Part shown: one piece after another, positions 16,065 through 24,993 of the stretch | How the letters are laid out: each line of letters opens with the position of its first letter | Numbering within the stretch: position 1 is the stretch's first letter | Assembly (NCBI GenBank): GCA_024711325.1 | Contig: JANJTC010000005.1 | Coordinates: 558,001 to 622,000 of the forward strand | Length of the DNA: 64,000 nt | Direction: 5' to 3' | Source: Bacteriovoracaceae bacterium | GTDB taxonomy: Bacteria > Bdellovibrionota > Bacteriovoracia > Bacteriovoracales > Bacteriovoracaceae | Notes under the pieces: generated by a model | Database searches by the model: none | What the model was told of the DNA's origin: nothing | Seen by the model: the letters and a program-made list of their open reading frames with translations, nothing else | Translations under genes and position numbers: made by a program

Positions 16065-16204
16065 AGTATTACACTGTGACGGTTTTACGAGAGATAATTA
16101 AAGCAATTTGGTGAGAAAAATTCATAAGATTAGTATAACGGATTTTGCGATGAGGAGCAATGGTCAAAAGGTGAGGTCATATGAGTGACCCCACCTTATT
16201 AATT

Positions 16205-17383
16205 CTAGCGTCTAAGTGGTCGATAGATATGTCTTAAGTGTGAAAGTGGAATCGGAGAATTCTTGAAGTTCTTAGAACGTGCATACATCCACATAAAATC
16301 GGGACGGGTTTGCGTAATCCATTCTCCACCAATCACCTGACCTGAACCATTTATCTCAACAATGTATTCGTAATTTTTAGTTAAAAATTTCTGATGAGGT
16401 GTCAGCGTCACAGGAAGTTTTGAGACGAAGTTTTGAGCTCCACTGGCAGCTAGCTCAGGTGTGAAAAACTTTAATTCTTCACCATAAGTCATGTCCATCT
16501 TCATTCGAACACGTCTCTGAATACCTTGAGCGCGGTGTGATGCTGTTACTGGTTCTTCTGCCAGGATTTGTGTCTGATATCCAGTAATCGGCTGATTCCA
16601 GACGTCATTAAATCTATCAATGTCGGCCACGAAACCTTTTCCAAGGAGTCCAAGCATGTTTGAGATGATAACATGGAAGGCACCAGCATTTACATCACGA
16701 CAGTCAGGTGATTCGGCAAGTTCCGGGGCAGGATAGGCCCGATGTTCAGGACGATCACGATCATCACCTTCTCCCTCTACTTTTCCGTTCACTTTGCATC
16801 TTCTTCCAGCAAAAGCAAATGTTTCACCTTTGTAGTTGTAAGATTCATGCATGGCCAGGAGGGATTTCACATCGGAAGATCCAAAAGGTACTTTGATCCC
16901 ATCACGATTGGTAACGACTACAGGCTCTGGTTCAGGATAATTTATGGCCGCCTGGGCCCAACCATGACAAATACCTTCCCACCAAAGATCTCTTGGACTG
17001 TAGAGGTTCAGGGCACGTTTTGTCAGAGTATAATTGTAGTCGCTATTAGAAATATCATAAAGCTCGGCAGGTGAGAGTTGGCCAATGGCCTTTTGATCCA
17101 TTTTTAAAAGTTCTTCCCTGGAGTGAAGGCGATACTTGAATGGAGTTGGATTTGGATGGCTCCATCGATAAGCGATACCACCTTTATTTGAGGGCCAGTA
17201 ACTTTCCGACCATCCCAGACGATCGTCATTTAAGCGACCATTCATTGGAAGGGCGTTGAAATCCGTCATAATCCTCATCCCAGCGATTCGATTGAAATTT
17301 GCAGGATGACTTCCACCCTCGTAAAGTTCTGCCCAAGTGGGTGAGGTTGCAAGCATCAGCGAGCAGAGAAAAAAGAACTTCAT
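16205..17383 (-). CDS. Exported elicitor-type transglutaminase-like protein
   Basis: A 392-residue secreted protein with signal peptide (..LATSPTWA). A papain-like triad is visible: Cys139 in LWWEGICHGWAQAAI, His237 in VNAGAFHVIISN and Asp260 in DRFNDVWNQP. This order and spacing match the TGase_elicitor family (GP42-like), first known from oomycetes and also found in bacteria, which crosslinks or cleaves at glutamine side chains. C196 and C228 could form a disulfide. The target is unknown; an extracellular role on host or cell-wall protein is inferred. AAGGAGA precedes the ATG. Confidence 0.75.
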   Translation of the reverse strand: MKFFFLCSLMLATSPTWAELYEGGSHPANFNRIAGMRIMTDFNALPMNGRLNDDRLGWSESYWPSNKGGIAYRWSHPNPTPFKYRLHSREELLKMDQKAIGQLSPAELYDISNSDYNYTLTKRALNLYSPRDLWWEGICHGWAQAAINYPEPEPVVVTNRDGIKVPFGSSDVKSLLAMHESYNYKGETFAFAGRRCKVNGKVEGEGDDRDRPEHRAYPAPELAESPDCRDVNAGAFHVIISNMLGLLGKGFVADIDRFNDVWNQPITGYQTQILAEEPVTASHRAQGIQRRVRMKMDMTYGEELKFFTPELAASGAQNFVSKLPVTLTPHQKFLTKNYEYIVEINGSGQVIGGEWITQTRPDFMWMYARSKNFKNSPIPLSHLRHIYRPLRR

Positions 17384-17521
17384 GTGGTCTCCTTTTTAAC
17401 GAACAATTAAAAAATTTATAGCCAATGAAAATGATTTGCTCAATCCACCCAAGTGGAATTTTACAATGAAGTGATAAGTCTGGGCTTTTAGACTCTGACG
17501 CTTAAGAATGACGGGATGTAG

Positions 17522-18148
17522 CTACAGGAAGATTAAAGTATCTTTTAGTTCGGAAGGTTGAGCGTCACTGACTTTTCCACCAAAATCTTTCAAAATTTTC
17601 TGCTCAAGGCTTTCAATACTTTGAATAAAACCCAGTGCCATATGATGGGCCTTAAAATGTGTTTGCATGATTTGAATTAATTCATCCAGTTCAGCTTGTG
17701 AAATTTGTGATTTTAATTTTTCATCAACTAAAACTGTGATCTTTCTTTCCAACACCGAAACCATAATCATGGCAGTAACTTTGTGAGAGACCTTAGAGGT
17801 TCCTAGAGTGTGGAAATATTCAAGCGCTTTTTCAGTACATTCTCGATCTGTTTCCAAATCACTCAGAGCAAATTTTTTTGCCCAGCTGAAGTGACCAACC
17901 CAAGTCATGAGAAGAGTGATAAACAACATGCCTAAAGGCCAGAGGTAAGCATGATGAAATTCAAAAAAAAGGCTAAAAATAAATGTCAGAACAAACCCAG
18001 AAAGAATTCCAAATCTCCAGGAGGCACCAGGATATTCATCAGAGGATCTCGCCAAAACTAATAGAAGTTCGCAACCGGTATTGGCCTCAAAGCTTTTAAG
18101 TCTTGATTCAACTAATGTTACGTCTTCCTGAATAAGAATATTCCGCAT
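17522..18148 (-). CDS. TPM-domain membrane protein, second of a pair
   Basis: A 208-residue protein. A TPM (TLP18.3/Psb32/MOLO-1) domain is split around two transmembrane segments at about residues 45-90: TGCELLLVLA before, and HKVTAMIMVSVLERKITVLVDE after. The start at 18148 is used because its ATG overlaps the preceding gene's stop by one base (TAATG), giving translational coupling. An upstream in-frame extension would overlap the Gly-rich tail of that gene and looks spurious. It belongs to the lemA-TPM-TPM operon. Confidence 0.8.
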   Translation of the reverse strand: MRNILIQEDVTLVESRLKSFEANTGCELLLVLARSSDEYPGASWRFGILSGFVLTFIFSLFFEFHHAYLWPLGMLFITLLMTWVGHFSWAKKFALSDLETDRECTEKALEYFHTLGTSKVSHKVTAMIMVSVLERKITVLVDEKLKSQISQAELDELIQIMQTHFKAHHMALGFIQSIESLEQKILKDFGGKVSDAQPSELKDTLIFL

Positions 18149-18996
18149 TACCAACTCCCTGAAGAACCACCGCCGGAGAAGCCCCCACCGCCGCCACTCC
18201 AACCACCACCACCGCCAAAGCCGCCTCCGCCACCATATCTTCCACCGCGACTACTTGCTAGCATTACAAGGAAATTACCAAGGCCAATGAGACCTATGAT
18301 TGATCCGAAAACAAACATCATGAATAATAGAACTATGGGAAGTCCCATAAACCCGCCAACTGCTGCAACTCCCAAACCTGAAGTAAAGCCTCTAAGACCC
18401 GGTTTCCTTCTGAATATCATACCGATTAAAGACAGGATAATCATCAGTATGACAATAAGACCTAAATTGATTTTAGGAATAGTTTGAGGGGCACGACGAA
18501 CAATTCGGCTACTGCCACTTGAAGTCTTAATATTAAATTTCTGGGCCACATCTTGCAGGAAGAGTCGAAGACCTCCATGATAATCACCACGACGGAAAAA
18601 CTCAGGAAAGATTTCCTTAGTAAATCTGGCCGTGTCAAAATCTGTTATCTCACCCTCAATTCCATTTCCAACTTCAATCCGCATTTGCCTTTCAGCTTTA
18701 GCGATGACAACCAGAAGGCCATTATCTTTTTCCTTAGAGCCCAGTTGCCATTTTTCGACCACTGCGATTGAAAAATCTTCAATGGGGTAACCTTGTAAAT
18801 CAGGAACTGTCAGTATGGTGATTTGTGGACCTTGATTGGTGTGGATTTCATAGGCCAGTTCAGAGAGATCACGCCTTTGGGATTCCTGAAGCAACCCTCC
18901 TAAGTCCATAACCGGTGAGGTTAGTGTCGGGAGCTTAAGTTCAGCTCCCAGCACATTAAACGAAAATAAGAGGATTAAGCTTAAGAAAAAGCGCAC
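18148..18996 (-). CDS. YgcG-like TPM-domain protein with Gly-rich tail
   Basis: A 282-residue exported protein: signal peptide, then a TPM domain at about 25-150 (VMDLGGLLQES, QITILTVPDLQGYPIEDFS, NGLLVVIAKAERQMRIEVG), two hydrophobic segments at about 175-245 and a C-terminal Gly-rich tail ending SGGGSSGSW. This is the standard architecture of YgcG proteins encoded beside LemA; their proposed roles include envelope protein quality control. The start abuts the lemA stop. Confidence 0.9.
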   Translation of the reverse strand: MRFFLSLILLFSFNVLGAELKLPTLTSPVMDLGGLLQESQRRDLSELAYEIHTNQGPQITILTVPDLQGYPIEDFSIAVVEKWQLGSKEKDNGLLVVIAKAERQMRIEVGNGIEGEITDFDTARFTKEIFPEFFRRGDYHGGLRLFLQDVAQKFNIKTSSGSSRIVRRAPQTIPKINLGLIVILMIILSLIGMIFRRKPGLRGFTSGLGVAAVGGFMGLPIVLLFMMFVFGSIIGLIGLGNFLVMLASSRGGRYGGGGGFGGGGGWSGGGGGFSGGGSSGSW

Positions 18997-19568
18997 TAGA
19001 ATTTAACTTCCGGTGTGGCCTGTTCTGGTTCAGAAACTGTAAATTGTGGCTTCTTTTCAAACTTGTGAATCAAAGAATTGGTAAGACTTGTTGGGAAGAC
19101 AGTTACCAAATTATTAAATTCCTGAACTGCTTCAATGTAGCGCCGGCGTGCAATGGCTATACGATTTTCAGTTCCTTCAAGTTGCGTCTGTAGTCCTTGA
19201 AAATTTTGATTCGCCTTAAGATCAGGATATCTTTCCGAGACCACCATGAGTCGTCCCAATGCTTGAGAAACTCCCGCTTGAGCCTTTTGAAATTCTTGTA
19301 ATTTTTCCGGTGTTAGATTTTTCGGATCAACCGTTACTGCCGTGGCCTTAGCACGAGCCGAAATAACACCTTCGAGCGTTTCTTTTTCATGAGAGGCATA
19401 ACCTTTAACGGTATTAACCAAATTAGGGATCAAATCAGTTCTACGTTTATATTGGTTTAACACTTCTGCCCAAGCAGCTTCAACGTTGTTGTTTGAAGTC
19501 GGAATGGATTGAAGACCACACGAAACTAAAAAGAGGGATACTAGGACAATTGCTAACGACGATTTCAT
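18996..19568 (-). CDS. lemA: LemA-family lipoprotein
   Basis: A 190-residue protein with lipobox LVSCG, followed by the conserved LemA signature: NNNVEAAWAEVLNQYKRRTD, LIPNLVNTVKGYASHEKETL and later RYPDLKANQNF, then RIAIARRRYIEAVQEFN. LemA proteins form coiled-coil structures at the membrane and occur with TPM proteins, as here. The usual N-terminal membrane helix is replaced by a lipoprotein signal. GGGAG precedes the ATG. The operon lies downstream of the rpsT terminator. Confidence 0.92.
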   Translation of the reverse strand: MKSSLAIVLVSLFLVSCGLQSIPTSNNNVEAAWAEVLNQYKRRTDLIPNLVNTVKGYASHEKETLEGVISARAKATAVTVDPKNLTPEKLQEFQKAQAGVSQALGRLMVVSERYPDLKANQNFQGLQTQLEGTENRIAIARRRYIEAVQEFNNLVTVFPTSLTNSLIHKFEKKPQFTVSEPEQATPEVKF

Positions 19569-19595
19569 TAAGAGCTCCCGAGTTAAATAGCATAA

Positions 19596-19629
19596 AATAA
19601 AAAACCCAAAGTACTCTCATACTTTGGGT
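19596..19629 (-). terminator. rpsT intrinsic terminator
   Basis: ACCCAAAGTA (19604-19613) pairs perfectly with TACTTTGGGT (19620-19629) around a 6-nt loop. On the minus strand it is followed by TTTTTTATTTTA. Confidence 0.9.
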
Positions 19630-19662
19630 CTAATTTTGTTTAAATCAAGTGCTTATGGCAAA

Positions 19663-19929
19663 TTATTTATTCATTCCTGCAACGAGCTTAGTAAGACGAG
19701 AAGTCTTACGCGCAGCTGTTTGTTTCTTCATTGCTGGCGACTTAGCAAGCTTCGCAAGAAGTGATTGAGCTTTTACAAGAAGGGATTGTGCAGTAGCAAG
19801 ATCGCCCTTTGTAACAGCAGCACGAAGAGCTTTTACAGCTGTACGTGATTTAGCAGTTTTTGTTTTGTTCGTCATACGACGAGTTTTTTCTTGTTTTGCT
19901 CTTTTAACTGATGATTTGTGATTCGCCAC
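19663..19929 (-). CDS. rpsT: 30S ribosomal protein S20
   Basis: An 88-residue basic protein of the normal S20 length, binding 16S rRNA in the 30S subunit. The family pattern is clear: MANHKSSVKRAKQEKTRR, MTNKTKTAKSRTAVKALR and a helical, lysine-rich C-terminus. Transcribed alone, with its own promoter and terminator. AGGAGAA precedes the ATG. Confidence 0.97.
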   Translation of the reverse strand: MANHKSSVKRAKQEKTRRMTNKTKTAKSRTAVKALRAAVTKGDLATAQSLLVKAQSLLAKLAKSPAMKKQTAARKTSRLTKLVAGMNK

Positions 19930-19971
19930 GTGGTTCTCCTAATTACAATCTTTTTTCAAAAATATTGCGAT

Positions 19972-20001
19972 GTTATAAACCTAAAGTCACCCTCATGGCA
20001 A
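19972..20001 (-). promoter_or_regulatory. rpsT promoter
   Basis: On the minus strand, TTGCCA (20001-19996), 18-bp spacer, TATAAC (19977-19972), 43 bp upstream of the ATG. Confidence 0.6.
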
Positions 20002-20021
20002 GAGTGAATCGATAAAGGTCT

Positions 20022-20050
20022 TTGGCAAAACACATGCAATAAGGTACTTT
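20022..20050 (+). promoter_or_regulatory. Promoter of the hbd-ech-acd operon
   Basis: TTGGCA (20022-20027), 17 bp, TACTTT (20045-20050), 39 bp before the ATG of the dehydrogenase gene. Confidence 0.5.
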
Positions 20051-20089
20051 TTCCTCGCTAAACCTTCATTATATAAGGAATTATCTCCT

Positions 20090-20947
20090 ATGAAAAACAT
20101 TCAAGCTATTGGAATTGTTGGCGCTGGTCAAATGGGACGTGGAATTGCACAAGTGGCGGCCCAGTCAGGATTTGAAGTTATTCTTTTTGATGCTTTTAAA
20201 AATTCTCTCGATTTTGGTCACTCTTTTATTAAGACGCAGCTCGATAAAGGAACGGAAAAGAATAAATGGACCGCCGATGACGCTAAAAGTGCTTTCGGAA
20301 GAATTAAGGCCACGATGGAAATGGGTGATCTTAAAAATTGTGATCTGGTAGTGGAAGCGGCCACTGAAAAGAAAGAATTAAAGTTCGATATCTTTAGAAA
20401 GCTCGATGAAGTGGTTCAAGGGAATGCTATTTTGGCCTCAAACACTTCATCTATTTCAATTACCGAAATAGCGGCCGTTACAAAACGCCCTCACCTGGTT
20501 GCCGGAATGCACTTTATGAATCCAGTGCCTGTGATGAAGTTAGTGGAAGGTATCCGCGGATTAGAAACTTCTGATGAGACTTTTAATACAGTAGCGGCCA
20601 CTGCTGAAAAGATGGGCAAAGTATTTGTGCGTGCTAAGGATTTTCCTGGTTTCGCTGTAAACCGCATTCTTATGCCAATGATTAATGAAGCTGTATACGC
20701 TCTTTATGAAGGCGTGGCCGAAGTAAAAGATATTGATACAGCAATGAAGCTTGGAACGAATCAACCTATGGGTCCTTTGGAATTGGCGGATTTTATTGGC
20801 CTTGATACTTGTTTAGCTATCATGAATGTTCTTCATGATGGGTTAGGCGATACAAAATATCGTCCTTGTCCTCTCCTGAAGCAGTATGTAGCTGCTGGCA
20901 GATTTGGTCGCAAGAACGGAAAAGGATTTTATAGTTATGATAAATAA
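20090..20947 (+). CDS. hbd: 3-hydroxybutyryl-CoA dehydrogenase
   Basis: A 285-residue NAD-dependent enzyme that oxidises 3-hydroxyacyl-CoA to 3-oxoacyl-CoA. The Rossmann motif [14 protein letters not shown] lies at residues 7-20. Catalytic residues appear in [11 protein letters not shown] and [15 protein letters not shown] (His-Glu dyad region). The C-terminal domain has [19 protein letters not shown] and [17 protein letters not shown]. Full length for the single-function family. It overlaps the next gene by 11 bp and starts the hbd-ech-acd operon. The genome context suggests oxidative use on short acyl-CoA, not butanol fermentation. Confidence 0.95.
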   Translation: MKNIQAIGIVGAGQMGRGIAQVAAQSGFEVILFDAFKNSLDFGHSFIKTQLDKGTEKNKWTADDAKSAFGRIKATMEMGDLKNCDLVVEAATEKKELKFDIFRKLDEVVQGNAILASNTSSISITEIAAVTKRPHLVAGMHFMNPVPVMKLVEGIRGLETSDETFNTVAATAEKMGKVFVRAKDFPGFAVNRILMPMINEAVYALYEGVAEVKDIDTAMKLGTNQPMGPLELADFIGLDTCLAIMNVLHDGLGDTKYRPCPLLKQYVAAGRFGRKNGKGFYSYDK

Positions 20948-21719
20948 TTTTGAAACCATTCATCTTGATTCCAGTGGAGAAGTGGGAATTTTAACCATCA
21001 ATCGACCGGCCAAACTGAATGCACTTAATATTCAGGTGCATCGGGAGCTAAAAACCCTTCTCACTGAACTTCAGCATTCTTCATTAAAGGGTCTGATCTT
21101 AACCGGAGAAGGCGAGAAAGCTTTTATAGCAGGTGCCGATATTGCTGAAATGAAGCCGATGACTACGGCCGAAGCGGCTGCTTTCTCGGAGCTGGGTCAA
21201 CAGGTCACTTTGTTGATGGAATCATTGCCGTTTCCAACGATTGCGGCCGTTAATGGTTTTGCTTTGGGAGGCGGGTTTGAAATGGCCTTGGCCTGTGATT
21301 TCATCTTTGCTACTGAAAATGCCATCTTTGGTTTACCTGAAGTTAAACTCGGCTTGATTCCTGGTTTTGGTGGAACCCAGAGACTTACTCGTGTTGTAGG
21401 TGAAAGGCGAGCAAAAGAGATCATGTTCTCCGGACGCAATATTAAAGCTCCCGAAGCTAAATCACTGGGCATTGCTCTGGAGCTTTTTGCAGATAAAGCG
21501 CAATTAATGGAAGAGACCAAAAATTGGTTTAAACAGGCCAATGTTAATTCTTCCTATGCCATTGCCCGTGCTAAAGAAACTCTTCGCACTGGAATTGAAA
21601 TGACCCTGGAAGAAGGGCTTAAAGTTGAGGCGAAAGCCTTTGGAGACATCTTTCAAACGGAACAAATGATTGAAGGCACTCAGGCCTTTCTAGAGAAAAG
21701 AAAAGCAAATTTTAAATAA
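20937..21719 (+). CDS. Enoyl-CoA hydratase/crotonase
   Basis: A 260-residue crotonase-fold enzyme adding water to 2-enoyl-CoA. Oxyanion-hole segments are IAGADIAEM and [16 protein letters not shown], and the catalytic glutamate region is [19 protein letters not shown]. The ATG at 20937 is used: AAAGGA lies 9 bp upstream and an earlier in-frame start would overlap hbd further without any Shine-Dalgarno. Part of the hbd-ech-acd operon; the acyl chain-length preference is not readable. Confidence 0.93.
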   Translation: MINNFETIHLDSSGEVGILTINRPAKLNALNIQVHRELKTLLTELQHSSLKGLILTGEGEKAFIAGADIAEMKPMTTAEAAAFSELGQQVTLLMESLPFPTIAAVNGFALGGGFEMALACDFIFATENAIFGLPEVKLGLIPGFGGTQRLTRVVGERRAKEIMFSGRNIKAPEAKSLGIALELFADKAQLMEETKNWFKQANVNSSYAIARAKETLRTGIEMTLEEGLKVEAKAFGDIFQTEQMIEGTQAFLEKRKANFK

Positions 21720-21730
21720 AAGGAATACAT

Positions 21731-22873
21731 ATGCTACTTGATGAACAATACAAAGAAATTCGTGACATGGTTAAAAAGTTTTCTGATTCGGAGGTCCTTC
21801 CACTGGCCCAGAAGATTGATCATGAAGGCCACTTACCAAAGGAAATTATCAGTAAGCTTGCTGAAAACGGTTTCCTGGGATCTTACGTCCCAGAAGAATA
21901 TGGCGGGGCCGGTATGGATTACATGTCCTATACTTTAATCGTCGAAGAAATTTCCCGTAACTGCGCTTCTACCGGCGTGTTTGTTTCGGCCCATACTTCT
22001 CTTGGTATCTGGCCCATCTTAAATTTCGGAACCGAAGCCCAGAAGAAAAAGTATCTTCCTAAAATGTCTTCCGGGGAGTGGATTGGATGTTTCTGTTTAT
22101 CTGAACCTAATGCAGGATCAGATGCCGGATCACTGACAACTTTTGCTGAAGATAAAGGTGATCATTGGGAAATTAATGGCGTTAAAAACTGGATTACTAA
22201 CGGCAAAGAAGCTGGTGTCTGTATCGTTTTCGCTAAAACTAAAAAAACTCCGGATTATAAAGGTATTTCAGCTTTTATCGTTGAGACGACCACGCCAGGG
22301 TTTTCAATCATTAAAGAAGAAGACAAACTCGGGATCCGTGGATCTTCAACTTGTCAGTTAGCCTTTGATAAAGTCAAAGTACCTAAAGACGCTCTTTTAG
22401 GTGAACCAGAAAAAGGCTTCCGTGTGGCCATGGCAACTTTAGATGGTGGGCGGATTGGAATTGCCTCTCAGGCCTTGGGAATTGCTCAAGGGGCCTTTGA
22501 TTACGCGATTCGTTATACTAAAGAGCGTATTCAGTTTGGTAAACCTCTTTCAGATCTTCAGGGTGTTCAGTTCATGTTGGCAGATATGAGTACTAAAATT
22601 GGTGCTTCCCGCCTTCTTATCTACCATGCGGCGGCCTTAAAAGATGCGGGGCAGCCATATTCAAAAGAATCAGCCCAGGCCAAGCTATTTGCTTCAGAAG
22701 CCGCCATGTGGATTACCACTAAGGCCATCCAGCTATGTGGCGGTAATGGTTATACTAAAGAGTATCCAGTTGAAAGATTCTTCCGGGATGCCAAAATAAC
22801 AGAAATTTATGAAGGCACTTCGGAAGTTCAGAGAATGGTTATTGCCTCCGCTGAATTAAAAGCAATCCATTAA
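21731..22873 (+). CDS. Short-chain acyl-CoA dehydrogenase
   Basis: A 380-residue FAD enzyme of standard length, introducing the 2,3 double bond into acyl-CoA. Motifs are GCFCLSEPNAGSDAGSL (FAD and substrate contacts), WITNGKEA, GIRGSSTCQL, and the catalytic-base segment EIYEGTSEVQRMVI with Glu in the usual butyryl-CoA dehydrogenase position. It is the last gene of the operon and its electrons would go to ETF, which is not in the window. AGGAAT precedes the ATG and a terminator follows. Confidence 0.93.
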   Translation: MLLDEQYKEIRDMVKKFSDSEVLPLAQKIDHEGHLPKEIISKLAENGFLGSYVPEEYGGAGMDYMSYTLIVEEISRNCASTGVFVSAHTSLGIWPILNFGTEAQKKKYLPKMSSGEWIGCFCLSEPNAGSDAGSLTTFAEDKGDHWEINGVKNWITNGKEAGVCIVFAKTKKTPDYKGISAFIVETTTPGFSIIKEEDKLGIRGSSTCQLAFDKVKVPKDALLGEPEKGFRVAMATLDGGRIGIASQALGIAQGAFDYAIRYTKERIQFGKPLSDLQGVQFMLADMSTKIGASRLLIYHAAALKDAGQPYSKESAQAKLFASEAAMWITTKAIQLCGGNGYTKEYPVERFFRDAKITEIYEGTSEVQRMVIASAELKAIH

Positions 22874-22889
22874 TTTTACGCTCGTCAAG

Positions 22890-22931
22890 GGACACTCTGT
22901 TTGCTAGAGTGTCCATTAAATTTGTTTTATT
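22890..22931 (+). terminator. Terminator of the hbd operon
   Basis: GGACACTCT (22890-22898) pairs with AGAGTGTCC (22906-22914), loop 7 nt, followed by an AT-rich tract with TTTGTTTT. Confidence 0.75.
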
Positions 22932-22946
22932 CGCGAAGTATTCGCG
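22930..22946. promoter_or_regulatory. Inverted repeat upstream of the Lys-rich protein gene
   Basis: CGCGAA-GTA-TTCGCG (22932-22946). It also contains two direct ATTCGCG copies (22929-22935 and 22940-22946). It sits between the preceding terminator and the Shine-Dalgarno, and is a candidate operator. Confidence 0.4.
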
Positions 22947-22972
22947 TCAGTTAATTTTTTGAGGAGAAAATC

Positions 22973-24226
22973 ATGGCGAAAAAGAAGCCGACTGCTAAAA
23001 TGCCAGTGAAAAAGCCAGCAGCTAAAACTGCGGGGAAAAAACCGGTAGCGAAAGCTCCTCCAAAAAAAGCGGCACCAATGGCAAAAAAAACGACTCCAAA
23101 GAAAACAGCAGTAGTTAAAAAAGCCCCTGCTAAAAAAGCAGCACCAGCTAAAAAAATTCAACCTAAAAAAGTTGAAAAGAAAGCTGCGCCTAAATCACTT
23201 AAAGATTCTGTGATTAAGGCCGCTTCCAAATTAATGGCGAAGGCCAAGCCACTTTCTAAGGAGCAGGAAAAGAAGCTTAAAGAAAAAGAGAAGGCCCTTG
23301 CTGCCAAAGAAAAAGCTCGTCTTGAAAAAGAAAAAGCCAAAGAAAAGGCCCTTGCTGCCAAAGAGAAAGAAAAAGAACTGAAAGATAAGTCTCGCCAGAA
23401 AGAGCTTGAGAAAAAGCAGAAAGAGCAAGAGAAGCTAGATGCTAAAGCAGAGAAGGAAGCCGAGAAGGCCCGTGCTAAAGCTGAAAAAGAAGCTGGCAAA
23501 AAGAAAAAGAAGAAAAAAGGCGACGATGAGGACGAAGACGATGATGAAGACATCGAACTAGGTCCAGATGATGAGCCTGCTTTTGGTGAAGAAAGAAAAA
23601 CCAAAAAAGTTGAAGACGATGATTTTGATGAGTTCGAAGAAGAATACAAAAAATCAAAGGCGACAAAGAAAAGTGGAAAGAAAGCTTATGAAGAAGATGA
23701 TTCCACTGTAGACCTCTTCATCTCTAAGCCTTCTAAAAAAGCAAATAGTGCCGTGATGGCCGATCTTGAGAATAATATTGCAGATGAAATCGCTCAATTG
23801 CGTGAGCATTTCAACTGGAAAGATATCGCTGAAGCTATCGGAACAATGGATTTTTTCATTGATCCTAGAAATGATGAGTGTATTGAAAAAGGTTGCGACA
23901 ATATCCGCACTACACAGAGTTATTGCCGCCTTCACTATCTTCGTAACTGGAAGACAGTGCAGAAGAAGCGCGATATTTTGAAAGAAGGAAAGCTTCAGGA
24001 GTACATCGAAGAGCTTATCTCGAAGTATCCGCCTAAGTATATTGAAGCTCTTCTTTCTGATCTTTCTGACGATAAAGAGTTTTATCGCGTTCTTAACGAG
24101 CTTAACATCACTTCAGAATTTGATTTTGAAGAAGATGAGTTTGAGAATGCTGTGGATGATGATGATTCTGACGATGATATTGGAATTGAGACTATTTCAA
24201 GTTCACTTCGCTACGAAGACGAATAA
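22973..24226 (+). CDS. Histone H1-like Lys/Ala-rich protein with acidic blocks and a Zn-finger-like domain
   Basis: A 417-residue protein with a striking order of parts. Residues 1-85 are Lys/Ala/Pro repeats like histone H1 or bacterial HC1-type tails; 90-180 are a KEKE coiled coil; about 180-225 a poly-Lys block followed by an Asp/Glu run. About 265-385 is a globular domain with DECIEKGCDN and then SYCRLHYLRNW, a Cys-x4-Cys...Cys-x2-His set resembling the small zinc motif seen in some HNH-type proteins. The tail (386-417) is acidic. The basic arm should bind nucleic acid and the acidic parts could self-mask it. No named family. AGGAG precedes the ATG and a strong terminator follows. Confidence 0.8.
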   Translation: MAKKKPTAKMPVKKPAAKTAGKKPVAKAPPKKAAPMAKKTTPKKTAVVKKAPAKKAAPAKKIQPKKVEKKAAPKSLKDSVIKAASKLMAKAKPLSKEQEKKLKEKEKALAAKEKARLEKEKAKEKALAAKEKEKELKDKSRQKELEKKQKEQEKLDAKAEKEAEKARAKAEKEAGKKKKKKKGDDEDEDDDEDIELGPDDEPAFGEERKTKKVEDDDFDEFEEEYKKSKATKKSGKKAYEEDDSTVDLFISKPSKKANSAVMADLENNIADEIAQLREHFNWKDIAEAIGTMDFFIDPRNDECIEKGCDNIRTTQSYCRLHYLRNWKTVQKKRDILKEGKLQEYIEELISKYPPKYIEALLSDLSDDKEFYRVLNELNITSEFDFEEDEFENAVDDDDSDDDIGIETISSSLRYEDE

Positions 24227-24263
24227 AAAAAAGCCCCGTTCACACAAACGGGGCTTTTTTTTT
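24225..24263. terminator. Strong bidirectional terminator
   Basis: AAGCCCCGTT (24231-24240) pairs with AACGGGGCTT (24247-24256) around a 6-nt loop, with eight A before and nine T after. It serves both the Lys-rich protein gene and the convergent gene ending at 24262. Confidence 0.92.
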
Positions 24264-24993
24264 ATCTACAACCGGGGAATCCCCGCATAAGTTGGATAAT
24301 CTTACCACCGTTCTTTAGTCTCAAATGATGCCAGTAAGAATTGGCCTTTTTACCAAAGAGGCTTCCATCTCCCAAATACAGACCTTTTTTACCTTTCAAT
24401 TGTTCGTGCAGAATTTCAATCCCGCATTTCATGCTCGCCTCATCGGGAGCGATATTCTTAACGGCGCAGCTATTGCCGCTCTCGCCGCCTCTCCAGGAAC
24501 GATCTTTCTTAAGTTTATTTAATTGCAACTGGCCTACGGCCGTCCCGTGAGTCGCAGCGCGATTTATAGTGTCAGCTCCGCATGTACTTTCTTTCCAGGA
24601 GATAGAGGCAAATAACCACACCCAGAAGTAGTCTCTTTGATCTTTATTAAAGGTTGACCACTTCGGACATAAGGTCTTAACTCCAGAAAGATTTTCAGAA
24701 TGAAAAAGAGTGTTCACTCCCATAGAAGAGATGTGAGAAGTGATAACGCTACCAAGTTTTCCTAATGATCCATCCGCCTTAATGAAGGCAGAACAATTAG
24801 CACCATTGGCCTTAAAGGCAGCGCTTAAAGGTGCCTGAAATTTTTCATCACATTGAATACTTGGACCTTGTACAGCATCGGCCGTGAGAGCATTTAAGCC
24901 TTCTTTTATCACTGAAACATCTGCTTTAATCTCACTTGAGAAGACAAGGGCCAATCCAAGAATACCCAGACTGAGAAAACTATTTTTTCTCAT
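24262..24993 (-). CDS. Exported lytic-transglycosylase-like protein
   Basis: A 243-residue protein with signal peptide (..LALVFSSEIKA). The stretch WVWLFASISWKESTCG supplies a candidate catalytic Glu, and GTAVGQLQLN fits the G-x-x-Q-x strand of SLT-type lysozyme folds. At least six cysteines suggest periplasmic disulfides. The ATG at 24993 is chosen because GGAG lies 5 nt upstream; the first in-frame start is a GTG 6 bp earlier. It overlaps the preceding exported-protein gene by 14 bp. Peptidoglycan cleavage is a reasonable inference for a periplasmic predator but the rest of the SLT signature is weak. Confidence 0.6.
   Translation of the reverse strand: MRKNSFLSLGILGLALVFSSEIKADVSVIKEGLNALTADAVQGPSIQCDEKFQAPLSAAFKANGANCSAFIKADGSLGKLGSVITSHISSMGVNTLFHSENLSGVKTLCPKWSTFNKDQRDYFWVWLFASISWKESTCGADTINRAATHGTAVGQLQLNKLKKDRSWRGGESGNSCAVKNIAPDEASMKCGIEILHEQLKGKKGLYLGDGSLFGKKANSYWHHLRLKNGGKIIQLMRGFPGCR

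Noticed and set aside
18149-18202. 18-codon N-terminal extension of the second TPM protein
   Set aside because: It would be read from the Gly-rich tail codons of the upstream gene; the ATG overlapping that gene's stop fits translational coupling.
20904-20936. Longer start for the enoyl-CoA hydratase
   Set aside because: It deepens the overlap with hbd and has no Shine-Dalgarno, whereas 20937 has AAAGGA.
22973-23520. Possible tandem DNA repeat in Lys-rich region
   Set aside because: Similarity between units is at codon-composition level (KAPAKK, KEKE), not an exact repeat array; no CRISPR-like spacing.
23158-23649. Ser/Phe-rich 163-codon minus-strand frame
   Set aside because: It is the complement of the Lys/Glu repeat codons of the histone-like protein.
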